From positions 248,001 through 312,000 of the forward strand of contig NZ_OBEB01000005.1 in NCBI RefSeq assembly GCF_900215315.1: a DNA stretch of 64,000 bases. Reading direction: 5' to 3'. This stretch comes from Arsukibacterium tuosuense. Its GTDB lineage: Bacteria > Pseudomonadota > Gammaproteobacteria > Enterobacterales > Alteromonadaceae. This document shows positions 62,861 to 64,000 of this stretch, piece by piece. The notes under the pieces were generated by a model. That model was given only the letters and a program-made list of their open reading frames with translations, ran no database searches and was not told the origin of the DNA. Within the stretch, counting starts at the first letter, position 1. The number at the start of each line of letters is the position of its first letter. A program made the translations under genes and the position numbers.

Positions 62861-63946
62861 TTATTTATTATGCTGCGCTTCACTGTCTGCGCTGAGTAAT
62901 ATTCTCCAGTAAGGTAATAATTCAAAATGCGAGGCAATAATTTTCAGACATACCAGCAAAGGAATCGCGATTAGCACCCCCACGGCTCCCCAAATCCAGC
63001 CCCAGACAAACATCCAGATAACTACCAACAGCGGGTTCATATTAAAACGCTTACCTAACGCCATCGGCGTCACCAGCTGCGACTCTATAACGTTTAATAT
63101 CAAAAAGGCTGTGGGAACTAACAACGCCTGGCCGGGACTTTGAAACTCGACAAAACCCACTGCAGTCAGTAATACGGTTAGTATAAAAGGCCCGAGATAA
63201 GGGGCAAAATTTAACACCGTAGCTAACACCCCCCATAACAGCGGATCGGCCACACCTAACATACTCAGCACAGCAAATGTTGCGACGCCCAGCATGGTGT
63301 TAATCACTGCAATTACCAGCACATAGCGGCTAATATCGTGCTCTATAGTCTGATACATTTTCACCAGGTTTTTCTTTTCATGCAATGTTGATGCGCCACG
63401 AACAATATTTCGCAGCAACGTGCCGCCAAATACCAGAAATAAGTAGGTGAGAATGATTACTGTCGCCAGTTGAAACAGCATCATAGCTGTCGTTTGTGCC
63501 AGCATCGATATCAAAGGCAGGAAGCCAGAGCCTAATGCTGAGTCGAACGGACTTTTGTCATCTTCATTGTCTGGTAACATTGAAGATTTCAACGAGTCAA
63601 GTGAACCCGCCATATCATCTACCTGCAGTGCAAGTTTACTACTTAACAGTGGCAACCTTTCCAACCAGGCCGATGCCGGACTGTAGAGCAGACTGATACC
63701 ATAGCCGACACCCATTACGATCAGAGTAAGGATTAATAATGAAGCCAAAGGCTTAGGAAATTTCAAACGAGCTAAAAATCTGACGGCAGGGCTGGCAAAC
63801 AGCGCGATAAAGGCTGCCAGAATAATAGGCAGCAATAAACTGCGGCAAAAGTAAAATGTATAGATAACAGCCAGCACTGCCAGTATCTTTAACGCCAGTT
63901 CCGCATTTAAACGACTTGGCCTGGCAGGTAACGGCGCCTCATTCAA
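62861..63946 (-). CDS. AI-2E family permease (PerM-like)
   Basis: About 361 residues with eight membrane helices. The start is LALKILAVLAVIYTFYFCRSLLLPIILAAFIALFASPAVRFL; later LNFAPYLGPFILTVLLTAVGFVEF, VTPMALGKRFNMNPLLVVIWMFVWGWIWGAVGVLIAIPLLV is the family signature. A soluble insertion (SSMLPDNEDDKSPFDSALG) lies after helix 3. The function of this family is mixed (signal-molecule, sodium or lithium export); none can be assigned. The start is a TTG, with GGAG 8 bases before 63946; an alternative TTG lies at 63952. Confidence 0.85.
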   Translation of the reverse strand: MNEAPLPARPSRLNAELALKILAVLAVIYTFYFCRSLLLPIILAAFIALFASPAVRFLARLKFPKPLASLLILTLIVMGVGYGISLLYSPASAWLERLPLLSSKLALQVDDMAGSLDSLKSSMLPDNEDDKSPFDSALGSGFLPLISMLAQTTAMMLFQLATVIILTYLFLVFGGTLLRNIVRGASTLHEKKNLVKMYQTIEHDISRYVLVIAVINTMLGVATFAVLSMLGVADPLLWGVLATVLNFAPYLGPFILTVLLTAVGFVEFQSPGQALLVPTAFLILNVIESQLVTPMALGKRFNMNPLLVVIWMFVWGWIWGAVGVLIAIPLLVCLKIIASHFELLPYWRILLSADSEAQHNK

Positions 63947-64000
63947 TGGCAAAGCTCCAGAGAAACCACCCTATACTAAACGTCGCAGCCACTGAAGCGC

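Overview
The window reads as chromosomal DNA of a free-living, aerobic gammaproteobacterium. This rests on the core gene order rpsT-murJ-ribF-ileS-lspA-fkpB-ispH, a GlnB with a near-canonical enteric sequence, a full-length single-chain PurL, and type IV pilus minor pilins next to ispH as in Pseudomonas aeruginosa. Codon use and base composition look even throughout. The accessory content (PhrB-type iron-sulfur photolyase, GlyGly-CTERM protein, HlyU-like ArsR) suggests the Alteromonadales/Chromatiaceae area, for example the Rheinheimera/Arsukibacterium/Alishewanella group. That placement is inference; no 16S or marker search could be run. No tRNA, rRNA, CRISPR array, prophage or insertion sequence was recognised.

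Layout. 1-3.1 kb: a MacB/LolD-like ABC exporter pair (the permease runs off the left edge) with a DUF3299 protein and a His-rich DUF2796/ZrgA-like protein, the same four families as the zinc-linked PA4063-PA4066 locus of P. aeruginosa. 3.3-7.8 kb: three photolyase/cryptochrome genes of different subfamilies, coupled in one operon. 7.8-9.1 kb: glnB and nadE. 9.2-19.4 kb: two side-by-side minor-pilin clusters. One (18.8-13.3 kb) is a complete fimU-pilV-W-X-Y1-E operon. The other (13.3-9.2 kb) is a diverged copy with a short PilY1-like protein and a FimT-like gene facing it. 19.5-21.3 kb: a LytTR response regulator and LytS-type kinase resembling AlgR/AlgZ(FimS), the known regulators of this pilin operon in Pseudomonas. 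21.3-29.1 kb: the housekeeping block ispH to rpsT.

29.1-36.3 kb: single-gene units (HlyU-like regulator, CheY-like receiver, M28 peptidase, small membrane proteins, SmrA, GhrA-type dehydrogenase, a two-domain OlsF-like acyltransferase). 36.4-41.6 kb: a DUF3300 protein, a CoA-transferase/GNAT fusion coupled to a histone-deacetylase-family enzyme, and OmpW. 41.7-48 kb: purL, mltF, tadA. 48.1-54.2 kb: an envelope and membrane region with a PspB-like small protein, a PadR/HAAS pair, YccF, an acyltransferase-3 protein and a YtrA-type GntR/ABC operon. Both regulators have inverted-repeat arrays just upstream. 54.4-59.5 kb: an alkyltransferase-like protein, then a divergent copper-protein locus (choice-of-anchor B protein facing an MbnP/MbnH pair). 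59.6-64 kb: a sigma-54 activator with a pseudo-receiver, flanked by a BON-domain protein, a small helical protein and a DUF1328 protein. These carry one strong, one good and one weak sigma-54-type promoter. An AI-2E-family permease closes the window.

The most distinctive points are the triple photolyase operon, the doubled minor-pilin locus with adjacent AlgR/AlgZ-like regulators and a FimT carrying a GRxR motif, the MbnP/MbnH/anchor-B copper locus without methanobactin genes, and the sigma-54 stress module whose promoters can be read directly.
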